A stretch of 64,000 bases of DNA from Shewanella frigidimarina (lineage in GTDB: Bacteria; Pseudomonadota; Gammaproteobacteria; Enterobacterales; Shewanellaceae): NCBI RefSeq assembly GCF_003797125.1, contig NZ_RKKE01000001.1, positions 868,001-932,000 of the forward strand, written 5' to 3'. The position numbers and the translations under genes are program-made. The notes beneath the pieces were generated by a model. It worked only from the letters and a program-made list of their open reading frames with translations, made no database searches and was not told the DNA's origin. Positions 27,197-37,542 of this stretch are shown piece by piece; position 1 is the stretch's first letter; each line of letters begins with the position of its first letter.

Positions 27197-29092
27197 TTGA
27201 AAAACAACACGATTTCGATACCACCAGAAATGCTAATGTCTTGGCAAACTACAGTAGACCTCATCGCTAAGGTCGCTAAAGTGCCGGCATCATTAATCAT
27301 GAAACTGCATGCAGATGAAATGGAAGTATTTGTTGCCAACAATAACACCGACAGCCCATATTCTCCTGGGATGAAGGACAAGCTGGGTCATGGCTTATAT
27401 TGTGAATCAGTCATTGAGCAACAAACTGAATTACATGTTGAAAATGCATTAAACGATACTCGTTGGCACCAAAACCCTGATCTTGCTGTTGGTATGATTT
27501 CGTATTACGGCTTACCGCTCAATTGGCCTAACGGCGAGGCCTTTGGCACCATTTGTGTACTCGACAAAAAAGCAAAAGGTTACTCAGCCGATCTTGTTAT
27601 GCTGTTGGAGTGCTTTCGTAAAAATGTTGAAAGTAATTTAGAAATACTCGATCAAAAGGAAAAGCTGGCACAAGCTAATTTACAATTAGAAACCCGTATT
27701 GCACAGCGCACTTTTGAATTAGAAAAGCTTAACAATGATTTAATGCAAGAAATCGACTCACGAATAGCGGCAGAAAAACTACTCGATATTCAGCAACGTT
27801 TCGACACTGTCACCGGATTACCCAAATTCAACCAGCTCGAAACGATGTTTAATCAACTGACGACCAAAAATGAATTTACCAGTATTTCGGTAGTCCATTT
27901 CAGCATAACAAACTTAAAAGTCATTCAAGACGGTTTAGGTTATGACATGAGTGAAAAAGTGCGTAATTTAGTGGCTCAGAAGCTACAGCGCTTTATTACT
28001 AATAACGCCTACCTTGCTACTGTCAGTGAAACCACATTCTGCATCGTTATCTCCACCAAGAAACAGCTATATGCCGATAAGATGGCGGCTTTTTGCAGTC
28101 GTTTATGTCAACATTTTGCTCAAGTTATCCATGTTGATGACTTCCCAGCATCCATTACCACCGCAATAGGCGTATCATTTTATCCTAACGATGGTAGTTG
28201 TTTTATGGAGCTCTCCAGAAAATCCAGCGCAGCACTTTCACACTGTGAAATAAGTAATAACAATGGCTATAAGTTCTTTAACCCCAAAATGGAATCCGAA
28301 CTCTCTAATCGTATACAAATGGAGTCATTATTAAGAGGTGCGCTTAACCGCGATGAGCTGTCGTTAAATTACCAACCTTTTGTCGACACCCAAAGCCAAA
28401 ATGTTATTGGTGCCGAAGTACTTATCAGGTGGTATAACCCAACTTTAGGTCAAGTGTCACCGGTCGACTTTATTGAAAATGCTGAACAATCTGGACTGAT
28501 CATTGAAATCGGTTATTTTGTGTTGAGAAATGCGTTGAAACAATTAGCTTACTGGCGCGAATTATATAACCGAGACTTTTACCTAGCGATTAATATTTCT
28601 CCTGTACAGCTCAAAGATAGTTACTTGATAGATAAGATTGTGCAACTGCTGGAGTTATATAAAATACCTGGCAACTTACTTGAAATAGAACTAACAGAGA
28701 ATGCGTTTATACACGATGCTACACATGCCCAAGAAATATTAAATAAGTTACACCATCATGGGATCCGGTTGTCTTTAGATGATTTTGGTACCGGCTATTC
28801 ATCACTCAGTTATTTGCAAAACTACCCGTTTAATTCGGTTAAAATTGATCGCAGTTTTATACGTAATCTTGAAACTTCAGAACAAAGCCGACAGTTAGTT
28901 AACACCATTATCGCCATGGCAAATAATTTACAATTATCGTTGGTAGCAGAAGGGGTTGAAAATCAATTCCAAGCCGATTTTGTGGCTAAGCAAGGTGCCA
29001 ACATATGGCAGGGTTATCATTTGGGGAAACCTGTAGATGCCAATGATTTTGCCCAGCAATACTTAATTCCCTCAATGACACCTCTATTTTAA
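27197..29092 (+). CDS. GAF-GGDEF(degenerate)-EAL cyclic-di-GMP phosphodiesterase
   Basis: A 631-residue cytoplasmic protein. An N-terminal GAF domain (about residues 10-150) is followed by a coiled coil (LAQANLQLETRIAQRTFELE), a GGDEF-fold domain and a C-terminal EAL domain. The GGDEF signature is replaced by SETTF, so it should not make c-di-GMP. The EAL domain keeps AEVLIRW, ELTENAF, DDFGTGYSSLSYL, KIDRSFI and AEGVEN, so c-di-GMP hydrolysis is likely. The start is taken as TTG (27197), with GAGGT about 11 bases before; an in-frame stop lies further upstream and no ATG precedes it. Confidence 0.88.
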   Translation: MKNNTISIPPEMLMSWQTTVDLIAKVAKVPASLIMKLHADEMEVFVANNNTDSPYSPGMKDKLGHGLYCESVIEQQTELHVENALNDTRWHQNPDLAVGMISYYGLPLNWPNGEAFGTICVLDKKAKGYSADLVMLLECFRKNVESNLEILDQKEKLAQANLQLETRIAQRTFELEKLNNDLMQEIDSRIAAEKLLDIQQRFDTVTGLPKFNQLETMFNQLTTKNEFTSISVVHFSITNLKVIQDGLGYDMSEKVRNLVAQKLQRFITNNAYLATVSETTFCIVISTKKQLYADKMAAFCSRLCQHFAQVIHVDDFPASITTAIGVSFYPNDGSCFMELSRKSSAALSHCEISNNNGYKFFNPKMESELSNRIQMESLLRGALNRDELSLNYQPFVDTQSQNVIGAEVLIRWYNPTLGQVSPVDFIENAEQSGLIIEIGYFVLRNALKQLAYWRELYNRDFYLAINISPVQLKDSYLIDKIVQLLELYKIPGNLLEIELTENAFIHDATHAQEILNKLHHHGIRLSLDDFGTGYSSLSYLQNYPFNSVKIDRSFIRNLETSEQSRQLVNTIIAMANNLQLSLVAEGVENQFQADFVAKQGANIWQGYHLGKPVDANDFAQQYLIPSMTPLF

Positions 29093-29149
29093 TCTACTGC
29101 ATGTGTCGCAATAGTGTAGCAATAGTTCCGCACTCAACGAGTACCGTAT

Positions 29150-29180
29150 AAGCCGACCGATACAAAGTCGGCTTGTATTT
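29150..29180. terminator. Hairpin between convergent genes
   Basis: An 8-bp stem (29150-29157 with 29167-29174) with a 9-base loop lies between the EAL gene and hcr. A short T-rich tail follows. Confidence 0.6.
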
Positions 29181-29196
29181 ACTACGGTAAGCCGTA

Positions 29197-30408
29197 TCAC
29201 ATTTTTAACTGCACATTCGAAGTCATTTTAGTCGAGCACGCCAATACAAATCCTGCAGCGATTTCTTCAGCGGTTAATGCCATTTTGCTAGACGATACAG
29301 TAGTGCCTGAAACAACCTGACATTTACATGCACCACATACACCCGTTCGGCAAGCCGCAATCATCGGTAATTTTGCAGACTCTATGCCATCAAGTAGGCT
29401 TTGATCGCCAGTTAACTGCACCTGCTTATCACCAATACTCAGCATAAACCGTTCTGTTGATGGATTACTGTCTAGCGCCGCTTTTAAACCCAGAGCGCTA
29501 CTTGCGCCAAAGCTTTCTTGATTAAACTGACTCATATCAAATTCGGCAGCTTCAAGCATTAATTTTACTGCAGCCATGTAGGGTTCTGGTCCACACACAA
29601 ATACCGTACGCTGTTGATAATCTGGTACTAATTTGACTAAGGTTTCTAAACTTAAGCGGCCACCTTCGCAACCTGTAGAAGTATGTTTATCGGTTAAATC
29701 TTGCTTATTACTGTCTGACTCAAGTACATAATTAAGATTAAAACTCGGGCTTCGTGATGCCATTGATGCCATCGAATCCGCAAACATAATGTCATGAACC
29801 GTTTTGGCACTGTGTACAAAGGCAATATCACTGTCGGTAGTGGTATCGCAAAGCCAGCGCGACATAGAATGCATAGGTGTGACACCACAACCGGCACTTA
29901 ACAATAAGTACTTATCGGCTTCAATGTCGATCAAGTTAAATATTCCATCAGGGCCAGTAACCGTCACTTCATCGCCAACATTGAGCGACTCAGTTAAGTA
30001 ATTAGACACCAAACCACCAACGATTTTTTTAACCGTAACCACTAACGAAAATGGTCGTGAAGGTGACGATGAAATAGTGTAACTGCGGTAAACCTTGTCG
30101 CCATTAATGTCGAGTTTAAAGGTAATAAACTGTCCCGGTTTAAAATTAAACTTAACCGGTTCAATCCCTTGAAATCGAAAACTCACCACATCATGGGTTT
30201 CATTCCATTTTTCAACACAGCGCAGTTGCACCTCACCTCGTTGCCAGTTCTCAGCAGCCAAAAGTGCTTTCGAGCCTGTCAACGCAGGTGGTTGCACCGT
30301 AGGCGGAGTCTCGATAACGGGGGCCTCGATAACAGGAGCCACTTTTTTTGCCGCTTGGGCAGAAAGCGCTTGTGAAAATGAAAAACCAATTGAGGGAGTA
30401 CTACTCAT
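29197..30408 (-). CDS. hcr: NADH oxidoreductase Hcr (Hcp reductase)
   Basis: A 403-residue flavo-iron-sulfur protein that passes electrons from NADH to the hybrid cluster protein. FAD binding is shown by KVYRSYTISSSP and NAD binding by LLLSAGCGVTPMHSM and VFVCGPEPYM. The C-terminal plant-type [2Fe-2S] ferredoxin domain has CRTGVCGACKC plus a later Cys (LACSTKM). An unusual Pro-rich N-terminal extension (VIEAPVIETPPTVQPPA) of about 55 residues precedes the flavin domain. AAAGGTGTCAAA precedes the ATG. It lies 113 bases downstream of hcp on the same strand. Confidence 0.92.
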   Translation of the reverse strand: MSSTPSIGFSFSQALSAQAAKKVAPVIEAPVIETPPTVQPPALTGSKALLAAENWQRGEVQLRCVEKWNETHDVVSFRFQGIEPVKFNFKPGQFITFKLDINGDKVYRSYTISSSPSRPFSLVVTVKKIVGGLVSNYLTESLNVGDEVTVTGPDGIFNLIDIEADKYLLLSAGCGVTPMHSMSRWLCDTTTDSDIAFVHSAKTVHDIMFADSMASMASRSPSFNLNYVLESDSNKQDLTDKHTSTGCEGGRLSLETLVKLVPDYQQRTVFVCGPEPYMAAVKLMLEAAEFDMSQFNQESFGASSALGLKAALDSNPSTERFMLSIGDKQVQLTGDQSLLDGIESAKLPMIAACRTGVCGACKCQVVSGTTVSSSKMALTAEEIAAGFVLACSTKMTSNVQLKM

Positions 30409-30521
30409 TTTGACACCTTTAACGCAGTAAAAAACACAGAGCGCGATATGAAAATCTCATATCGGCTTTAATCGTTATCGTGCAAATACGGGTAACATAA
30501 ATGCACGATTTTTAGGGCTAA

Positions 30522-32180
30522 TTACGCCACGTTCATCATGGCTTTTAAGTCTGACTCAACATCGGTAGTGCCACGTAAACCAAACTGTTGCTCTAAAATA
30601 TTCATTAGATTTTCAGATAAAAACGCTGGCGCAGTAGGTCCTGTACGGATGTTTTTCACGCCAAGCGATAACAAGGTTAATAGCACCACAATCGCTTTTT
30701 GCTCAAACCACGACAACACTAGGCTCAGCGGTAAATCATTAAGGTCACACTCAAAAATATCTTTTAACGCTAACGCTAACTGAATAGCAGAATAGGCATC
30801 GTTACATTGGCCCACATCAAGTAAACGTGGCACACCATTGATGTCACCAAAGTCTAATTTATTGAACTTGTACTTACCGCAACCTAGGGTCAAAATAATT
30901 GAATCGTCAGGCACTGATTTAGCTAAATCGGTAAAGTAATTACGTTCTAACTTGTCGCCATCACAACCACCAATTAAGAAGAAGTGCTTAATAGAACCAT
31001 TTTTAACGTTTTCAACTACGGTTGGTGCTGCTGCCATTAAGGCGTTACGGGCAAAACCGATGGTGATCATGTGTGGAATTTCATCATAAGCAAAACCTTC
31101 AAGTTCAAGGGCTTTGTTAATCACTTCGCTGAAATCATCACCTTCAACGTGAGTTACACCAGGCCAACCTACGATACTGCGGGTATAAATACGGTCAGAG
31201 TACTCACCAACTGTAGGGTCGATAATACAGTTTGAGGTCATCACTACTGCACCTGGGAAAGTGGCAAATTCTTTTTGCTGATTCTGCCAAGCGCCGCCGT
31301 AGTTGCCGACTAAATGCGAGTATTTTTTAAATGCTGGGTAAGCAAGTGCTGGTAACATTTCGCCGTGAGTAAAAACATTAATGCCCTTGCCTGCGGTTTG
31401 CTCAAGAATAAGCTCTAGATCTTTCATGTCGTGACCAGACACTAAAATCGCTTTACCTTTAACAGATTTGGTATTCACTTGTGTTGGCTCAGGATGGCCA
31501 AAAGAGGTGGTTTCGCCTAAATCTAACATCGCCATAATGCGGTAGTTTAATTGGCCAATTTCCATTGCAGTAGCAAATAACTTGTCAGCATCAACAGAGT
31601 CTTCGCCTAAGAATGCCATGATTTTATGGAACTCAGCAGCCACATCGACATCAGTTTGATCTAATACGCGAGCATGCTCCATATAAGCCGCTGCGCCTTT
31701 TAAGCCATATAGGCATAATAAACGTAAGCCTAAAATGTCTTCATTTACGTCTCCGCCGTTAAGCAGTGCAATTGGCGCCTGGGCTAAAATCTCAGGTTTT
31801 GAGGTAGCAAGTAATAACTCACCTTGGCCGCTCACCATTTCTGGCTCGACACCTTGGCCTTTACAAGCAGCAATGTAAGCCGCTTTTAATTGGTCGCGAT
31901 ACGTCTGTGCCTGGTAGGCATAATCAATTAAGCGTTCATCATCGAAGTTTACGTTAGTTAACGTGGCAAAAAAGGCTTTCGGCACAAAAGTGTCAATGTC
32001 GTTGTCTACAATGCCAAACTCACGCGCTTTCACTGCATAAGCCGACACGCCTTGCAGCATATAGATTAATAAATCTTGAATATCAGACGTCGACGCTAAC
32101 TTGCCGCACATACCTTGCGAGTAACTACAGCCATTGCCTTCTGGTGTTCTAATGGTTTGCTCACATTGCACACAAAACAT
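30522..32180 (-). CDS. hcp: Hybrid cluster protein (hydroxylamine reductase / NO detoxification)
   Basis: A 552-residue Hcp. The N-terminal cysteines C3, C6, C18 and C25 have the spacing of the facultative-anaerobe class that carries a [2Fe-2S] cluster. The hybrid Fe-S-O cluster ligands are visible in [27 protein letters not shown] and VGQCNDAYS. The protein reduces NO or hydroxylamine and takes part in protein S-nitrosylation in E. coli. AAGGAG lies 7 bases before the ATG. The partner reductase hcr follows. A TTTACA-C-TGTAAA palindrome lies about 60 bases upstream of the start. Confidence 0.96.
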   Translation of the reverse strand: MFCVQCEQTIRTPEGNGCSYSQGMCGKLASTSDIQDLLIYMLQGVSAYAVKAREFGIVDNDIDTFVPKAFFATLTNVNFDDERLIDYAYQAQTYRDQLKAAYIAACKGQGVEPEMVSGQGELLLATSKPEILAQAPIALLNGGDVNEDILGLRLLCLYGLKGAAAYMEHARVLDQTDVDVAAEFHKIMAFLGEDSVDADKLFATAMEIGQLNYRIMAMLDLGETTSFGHPEPTQVNTKSVKGKAILVSGHDMKDLELILEQTAGKGINVFTHGEMLPALAYPAFKKYSHLVGNYGGAWQNQQKEFATFPGAVVMTSNCIIDPTVGEYSDRIYTRSIVGWPGVTHVEGDDFSEVINKALELEGFAYDEIPHMITIGFARNALMAAAPTVVENVKNGSIKHFFLIGGCDGDKLERNYFTDLAKSVPDDSIILTLGCGKYKFNKLDFGDINGVPRLLDVGQCNDAYSAIQLALALKDIFECDLNDLPLSLVLSWFEQKAIVVLLTLLSLGVKNIRTGPTAPAFLSENLMNILEQQFGLRGTTDVESDLKAMMNVA

Positions 32181-32557
32181 AACTCTACTCCTTAAATATT
32201 ATTCATGTATAAATTTTACACGTTAGAGGCGAGTTTACTCTTTACACTGTAAATCAAAACCCGTTTTTGGTAGCAATGTTAGATTTTATGAGCCACATCA
32301 CCTTCAGCAATCGCTAATATTGATTGGTATTTATTGAATGAAAACGGAGGGTATGGCGCGCTAAAATCAATATCTATAGCGACATAATGAATATGAATAT
32401 GAATATGGGGAAAATAACGTAGCTAGAGTCAGTAAGACATCATTAACTGTATGTCTTACTGATTTAGTTAATTGACCAAATTAAATAGTTAAAAAAGTCT
32501 TTTGCCGGAACAAATAAAGCATTAATAAAACGATAGAAAGATCTATTAACCTCAGCA
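32181..32557. other. Intergenic region between hcp and the DUF4382 gene
   Basis: Besides the hcp operator region it contains a GAATAT triplet repeat (about 32386-32406) and a 12-bp inverted repeat (32429-32440 with 32451-32462) that may end the DUF4382 transcript. No gene is seen. Confidence 0.55.
32206..32253 (-). promoter_or_regulatory. Candidate operator region of hcp
   Basis: A perfect palindrome TTTACA-C-TGTAAA lies at 32241-32253, and a second TGTA...TACA inverted pair lies at 32206-32220. Both are 26-73 bases upstream of hcp. The regulator (NO- or FNR-type) is not identifiable from this. Confidence 0.5.
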
Positions 32558-33550
32558 CTAGCCTCCGTGGCCACCATGCCCTTCATGATGCCCACCATTG
32601 CCGTTGCCGCACTCATGTACAGTTTGTTGTCCACCAAGAGGGCCTGATTCAATCGTTATAGTGTCTGCATCTTTATACATTACAAATGGGCCTGCGCTAA
32701 TGTCATCAAGAATTGGATCATCTAAATGACCTAAACAACTATAACCCACTCGGTAGTTTCCTTCGGGTAAATATCCCATTGCAAAATACCAATCCCCATC
32801 AGTAGTTTGTAACAATCGACTCACCGATAACGGAGCCGTTAGCCCTGTTGGAGGTGTTGTCCCCATATCGGCCATTTGATCAATAGAAGTGACACTGTCT
32901 GGGTATAAATAAGCTAAATGATAAAATTCCCCGCCAACTGGAGTGAGATCTGCGTAGTCCATTTCACAACTGGCAACCCATTGCGGATCGACTTCGCCAA
33001 TTAAATGGCCCATTTGACTATTATCAACTGACCACATTGCACGATGACGCAATTGGTATTGCTCTTGCTCCATTAGCAGACCTTGGTACAAATTAATTTC
33101 CAATGTCATTACACGGTGCTGATTAGCTATAATCTCAACATCTTCTATTGGTAAATAACCATTTTCCACTTGCAAACTATGACGGCCTTGACCATCTTCA
33201 ACGTAACAACCTTGATTGCCATCACCCTGATCAATTGTCACGTGGACATTATGATATTGGCCAACAGGTAGATCGATATTATCAATAGCAAGATGCCTAT
33301 TCATGCCCTGATAATCGAGTAAATTAAACTCCCTATGCTGTAAGCTATAACGGTGTATTTCCCCCGCTGCATCCGTCATAACAAGTTCATTCATTACTAG
33401 CCCTAACTGCGACACGCCGGCCATAGGGGCATCAGACACCCCTAAAGAGAATTGTCCTAAAGGGTTAACTTCATCGGTTGTGCTATCACTGCCACAAGCG
33501 CTCAGCAATAAAACTGAAGATAACATTAATACTGAATAATAAGTTTTCAT
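32558..33550 (-). CDS. DUF4382 lipoprotein with His/Gly-rich tail
   Basis: About 330 residues. A lipoprotein signal (LMLSSVLLLSAC) is followed by a DUF4382 domain with FSLGVSDAPMAGVSQLGLVM, typical of envelope proteins with a predicted beta-sandwich fold. A second beta-rich half follows. The last 16 residues are mostly Gly and His (GNGGHHEGHGGHGG), a likely metal-binding tail. The ATG at 33550 has GAGG 7 bases upstream; a GTG just before it is less likely. Function is unknown. Confidence 0.78.
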   Translation of the reverse strand: MKTYYSVLMLSSVLLLSACGSDSTTDEVNPLGQFSLGVSDAPMAGVSQLGLVMNELVMTDAAGEIHRYSLQHREFNLLDYQGMNRHLAIDNIDLPVGQYHNVHVTIDQGDGNQGCYVEDGQGRHSLQVENGYLPIEDVEIIANQHRVMTLEINLYQGLLMEQEQYQLRHRAMWSVDNSQMGHLIGEVDPQWVASCEMDYADLTPVGGEFYHLAYLYPDSVTSIDQMADMGTTPPTGLTAPLSVSRLLQTTDGDWYFAMGYLPEGNYRVGYSCLGHLDDPILDDISAGPFVMYKDADTITIESGPLGGQQTVHECGNGNGGHHEGHGGHGG

Positions 33551-33837
33551 CACATGTCCTCAATGTATTTGAAACACGACTAGTGTCACCTACAAAGGGG
33601 TAGTTAAATTTGATCAACATCAACAAACAGCGTTTAAATTAGTATGATTTATAACCTAAAATTAACATTGTAAAATGAATTCACACATAACTTATCAATA
33701 GCGACATAAGCATAAAATATTGCGCTACAACATGCGGCTGTGAAATATGAATATCGAACCACACTTTATTTCCATTTCTACTATAAAAGTACGTAGAATG
33801 AGCAAAAGAGTTAAAGACTTTCAATCAGGATGAATAG

Positions 33838-34527
33838 ATGAAAACCAAACTTAATGCGATCGCATCAGCCCTATTTTTATTACTCGCTCCAGCAGCAATG
33901 GCCGCCAATGTTGCTGTTATCACCTTAGAAAATGGTGCCAATGTTCGTCTAAAAGACGACTTCACTTGGGAATACATCATCACCGAAACAGTAACCCAAC
34001 CAGTGCAAGCTGCTAAAGCAGACATCACAGAGCAAGCAAACGGAGTAACACCGCCTGCAATTGCACCTGCAGCGTCGGTAGCTGCAGTAACAACACCTGT
34101 TGCAGCACAATCGGTTGCCATGCCTACTGCGCCTGCAGTTAATACTCAAGTAGCAACCACACGCTTAACTGCAGCGGCGTTAGCACAACCAGAATTATTA
34201 GGCAGTACGGCTAAAGACGGCATTAAAATCACCCTTGCAGACACAAAATGGAAAGGCGATAAGCTCGGCTTAGTGTTCGATTTTGACAGCACCAGTAACG
34301 AACATGTCACGGTTGTTGAAGTTGAAGTGAGTTTTTACAATGACAACGGTGCATTGCTCAAAACAGAAAAGCTTGAAGCCTGGGAAGCTATATTCCGTAT
34401 GCCAGAAACTTACCTGCGTAAAGGTCAGCATCGCCAAAGTGATACAATTTGGGTAGAAGGTGTTAATAAGCAGCAATGGCAAAAGCAGTTAATCAGCTTA
34501 AAAATTATTGAAATTGAATCACGTTAG
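33838..34527 (+). CDS. DUF3157-like periplasmic protein
   Basis: A 229-residue protein with a signal peptide ending PAAMA. A short beta segment (VITLENGANVRLKDDFTWEY) is followed by an Ala/Pro/Thr-rich linker (about residues 55-120). The C-terminal beta-sandwich-like domain includes VTVVEVEVSFYNDNGALL and HRQSDTIWVEG. This matches the DUF3157 proteins seen in Shewanella and Vibrio. The function is unknown. AGGATGAATAG precedes the ATG and a strong terminator follows. Confidence 0.7.
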   Translation: MKTKLNAIASALFLLLAPAAMAANVAVITLENGANVRLKDDFTWEYIITETVTQPVQAAKADITEQANGVTPPAIAPAASVAAVTTPVAAQSVAMPTAPAVNTQVATTRLTAAALAQPELLGSTAKDGIKITLADTKWKGDKLGLVFDFDSTSNEHVTVVEVEVSFYNDNGALLKTEKLEAWEAIFRMPETYLRKGQHRQSDTIWVEGVNKQQWQKQLISLKIIEIESR

Positions 34528-34567
34528 TAAAATCGATATTAGCGCCTGTACAGACAGGTGCTAAAGA

Positions 34568-34608
34568 CAAAAAGCCCAAATGAAATATCGTTTCATTTGG
34601 GCTTAATT
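34568..34608. terminator. Bidirectional terminator
   Basis: A 14-bp stem (34572-34585 with 34591-34604) with a 5-base loop serves the convergent DUF3157 and DUF5062 genes. T-rich sequence follows on both strands. Confidence 0.85.
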
Positions 34609-34628
34609 TAGTGTGTAGGTTGGTAACC

Positions 34629-34889
34629 TTAGTTCAATAATTCATGTTCTTTAGGCAGTTGCTTACTAATCCACAATATCAATTTATGTTTACGATTTGG
34701 ACCATCATCTTTATCTTCGGCTAATGGTTGGATTAAATTGTCTTGCACTAATAATCGATAAATACATTCCACTTTATCTTTTGGCGAAATGCCTTTGCCA
34801 AAATCTTCAAAACCACGCTTTTGCGCGTATCCCATGCCAATCTCCATCGCGAGCTTGAGCAGTTTTGTATCGTGTTTACCCGCTTTCAT
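34629..34889 (-). CDS. DUF5062 family protein
   Basis: An 86-residue soluble protein: KLLKLAMEIGMGYAQKRGF, ISPKDKVECIYRLLVQDNLI and LILWISKQLPKEH. This is the pattern of the small helical DUF5062 family of Shewanella, Vibrio and relatives. No function is known. It is a single gene with a shared terminator. Confidence 0.78.
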   Translation of the reverse strand: MKAGKHDTKLLKLAMEIGMGYAQKRGFEDFGKGISPKDKVECIYRLLVQDNLIQPLAEDKDDGPNRKHKLILWISKQLPKEHELLN

Positions 34890-35174
34890 CTATCACCCTC
34901 GTCGTGCTATCTATTGCTATTAAGCTACGCGAATATCCACAAATTACCACTACAATTACAGCCGGAATGCCGCAAAATCTAACAAATATCACTATTAGTA
35001 ACTTTAGTTACAATAATTAATCTTAGTTAATACCATTAACCTTTGCTGCAAGGCGCAGGCTTGGTATTGTACTGGGGTTATTACTTTATGTTTTTATTGT
35101 CACTATTCAGCCGCACAACACATTTTGAATAGGCATAAAAACACCTAAAAGGGCCAAGACCCAAGGATATTTCA

Positions 35175-37331
35175 ATGCGTAAAACACTTATCACGACTGC
35201 AGTTAGTGCTGCACTGATGCTCAGCGCGTGTTCAGAGCAATCAGCAGACACCGCCATGGCAGCCAAAACCACAACAGATGCATCAACAACAATGACCAAA
35301 GCGCCTGCTACTGCCGACAACGTACTGTTAACACCAAGCCCTTTACAATACATGGCACCACAGTTCGACAAGTTTAATGCGGGCGACTACTTACCTGCGT
35401 TTGAACAAGGCATGCAAGAGCACAAAGCAGAAATCGCTGCCATTACTAACAACACTGAAGCTGCCACGTTTGACAATACCATTGTCGCACTTGAAAAAAC
35501 CGGCGCGATTTTAGACCGCACTCAACGGGTATTTTTCAACCTTTCAGGGCTTATTTCAGACGACAACTTCATCAGTGTTGAAGAGCAAATTGTGCCTAAA
35601 CTCACAGCACACCAAGACAACATCTATCTTGATGAAAAACTGTTTGCGCGCATCCAAGCAATTTATAAAAACAAAGCCACATTAACAGGCGAAGACTTAC
35701 GTTTAGTTGAAGTGTATTACGACCGCTTTGTCCGTGCCGGTGCTGAATTATCAATCGCTGACAAAACAACAATGCGTGAGTTAAACGGTGAGCTAGCCAA
35801 ATTTGAAACCAGCTTCTCACAAAACGTATTAAAGTCATTTAATGACGATGTGATCATAATTGAAGATAAAGCCCTGCTTGATGGCTTATCAGACAACGAC
35901 ATTGCATCATTAGCTGCTGCCGCTAAAGCTGCTGGTAAAACGGGTTACATGATCACTTTAGTGAACACCACCACTCAACCATTGCTTTCTAGCCTTAAAA
36001 ACCGCGATGTACGTAAACAGCTATGGGAAACCTCAGCATATCGCGCCATGGACACCAACGCGCCGTTAAACATCAAAATTGCTCAACTGCGTGCACAAAA
36101 AGCCAAACTATTAGGCTACCCAACATGGGCGGCATACTCGCTAGGCGACCAAATGGCCAAAAACCCAGAAGCGGTTTATGGCATTCTTGACGACTTAGCG
36201 CCAAAAGCACTGGTTAAAGCCAAAGTAGAAGCGGCAGACATTCAAGCCGAAATCGTTAAAGACGGTAAAGACTTTACTTTAGAACCATGGGACTGGGCTT
36301 ACTACGCAGAAAAAGTACGTAAAGCCAAATATGACCTAGACGACAACCAAGTTAAGCCATACTTTGAAATGAACACAGTGCTTAACGACGGATTGTTTTT
36401 CGCAATGGAAAAACTGTACGGCATTACAGTTAAACCACGTAACGACCTTCCTGTGTGGCACAAAGACGTCACAGGCTATGAAATCTTTAACAAAGACGGC
36501 AGCTCAATTGGTTTGTTCTATCTCGATATGTACGCACGCCCTGGTAAGCGTGGTGGCGCATGGATGGATGAGTTCGTTAGCCAGTCATTCTTAAAAAATA
36601 CAAAACCAGTGGTATACAACGCACTTAACGTGCCAAAACCTGCTGAAGGTCAACCAACACTGCTAACTTTTGACGAAGTGAGCACGTTATTCCACGAGTT
36701 TGGCCATGCCATTCACGGTTTATATTCACAAGTTAACTACCCAAGCCTAGCCGGTACCCTAACTGCACGTGACTTTGTTGAGTTTCCATCACAAGCTAAC
36801 GAAGACTGGAGTGTTGATCCACAAGTGCTAGCCAACTACGCGAAACACTACCAAACTGATGAGCCGATTCCAGCAGAGTTATTAGGCAAAGTATTAAAAG
36901 CACATACCTTTAACCAAGGTTTTGGCACGGTAGAATACTTAGCTGCTGCGCTACTTGATATGGAATGGCATTCAATTCCAGCAGGCACCGAAATTACCGA
37001 TGTAGCAGTTTTTGAAAAACAAGCACTAGCCAAACACGGCCTAGACTACGGCCCAATTGCGCCACGCTACAAAACCACCTATTTTAGCCACAGCTTCGGC
37101 GGCGGTTATTCAGCTGGTTATTACGCATACCTATGGACCGAAGTCTTTGCAGCAGACTCGTTTGCTTACATGATGGCTCACGGTGGATTAACGTTAGAGA
37201 ACGGCCAAAAATACCGTGACGCAGTATTGTCAAAAGGTAACAGCCGAGATCTAATGCAAAGCTATATCGACTTTGCTGGTAAAAAGCCATCAACCGACGC
37301 CCTATTAAAGCGTCGTGGTTTAGTTCACTAA
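35175..37331 (+). CDS. M3-family peptidyl-dipeptidase (Dcp-like), lipoprotein
   Basis: A 718-residue zinc peptidase. The signal ends in LMLSACSEQ, so it is predicted to be lipid-anchored in the periplasm. The M3 catalytic motif HEFGHAIHGLYS starts near residue 505, with the third ligand region DFVEFPSQANEDW downstream and the C-terminal FSHSFGGGYSAGYYAYLW. It should remove dipeptides from peptide C-termini, as Dcp does. Export distinguishes it from cytosolic E. coli Dcp. CAAGGATATTTCA precedes the ATG. Confidence 0.92.
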   Translation: MRKTLITTAVSAALMLSACSEQSADTAMAAKTTTDASTTMTKAPATADNVLLTPSPLQYMAPQFDKFNAGDYLPAFEQGMQEHKAEIAAITNNTEAATFDNTIVALEKTGAILDRTQRVFFNLSGLISDDNFISVEEQIVPKLTAHQDNIYLDEKLFARIQAIYKNKATLTGEDLRLVEVYYDRFVRAGAELSIADKTTMRELNGELAKFETSFSQNVLKSFNDDVIIIEDKALLDGLSDNDIASLAAAAKAAGKTGYMITLVNTTTQPLLSSLKNRDVRKQLWETSAYRAMDTNAPLNIKIAQLRAQKAKLLGYPTWAAYSLGDQMAKNPEAVYGILDDLAPKALVKAKVEAADIQAEIVKDGKDFTLEPWDWAYYAEKVRKAKYDLDDNQVKPYFEMNTVLNDGLFFAMEKLYGITVKPRNDLPVWHKDVTGYEIFNKDGSSIGLFYLDMYARPGKRGGAWMDEFVSQSFLKNTKPVVYNALNVPKPAEGQPTLLTFDEVSTLFHEFGHAIHGLYSQVNYPSLAGTLTARDFVEFPSQANEDWSVDPQVLANYAKHYQTDEPIPAELLGKVLKAHTFNQGFGTVEYLAAALLDMEWHSIPAGTEITDVAVFEKQALAKHGLDYGPIAPRYKTTYFSHSFGGGYSAGYYAYLWTEVFAADSFAYMMAHGGLTLENGQKYRDAVLSKGNSRDLMQSYIDFAGKKPSTDALLKRRGLVH

Positions 37332-37542
37332 TCGTTACTGATGTTACTGTCTCTCGTTAGCAACAAGCTATCGAGAGAGGCAAACTCACTATCGTCAACA
37401 GAGCTAATAATAAATTAATCGCGTTAAAAGTGTAAATATTGTCCAAACACGACCCTTTTAAGGTCATTTTGCACATTTGTTGTGCCATTGAGCACATCAA
37501 GGCTTTACATTTTTTAGAATACCCTTATTATTCACCGCGTTC

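Noticed and set aside
32464..32652. Frame overlapping the 3' end of the DUF4382 gene
   Set aside because: It is an out-of-frame shadow of the His/Gly coding tail, not a frameshifted continuation.
35175..37331. Cytosolic Dcp
   Set aside because: A clear lipobox (LSAC) after a hydrophobic start shows export, so the usual cytosolic assignment was not used.
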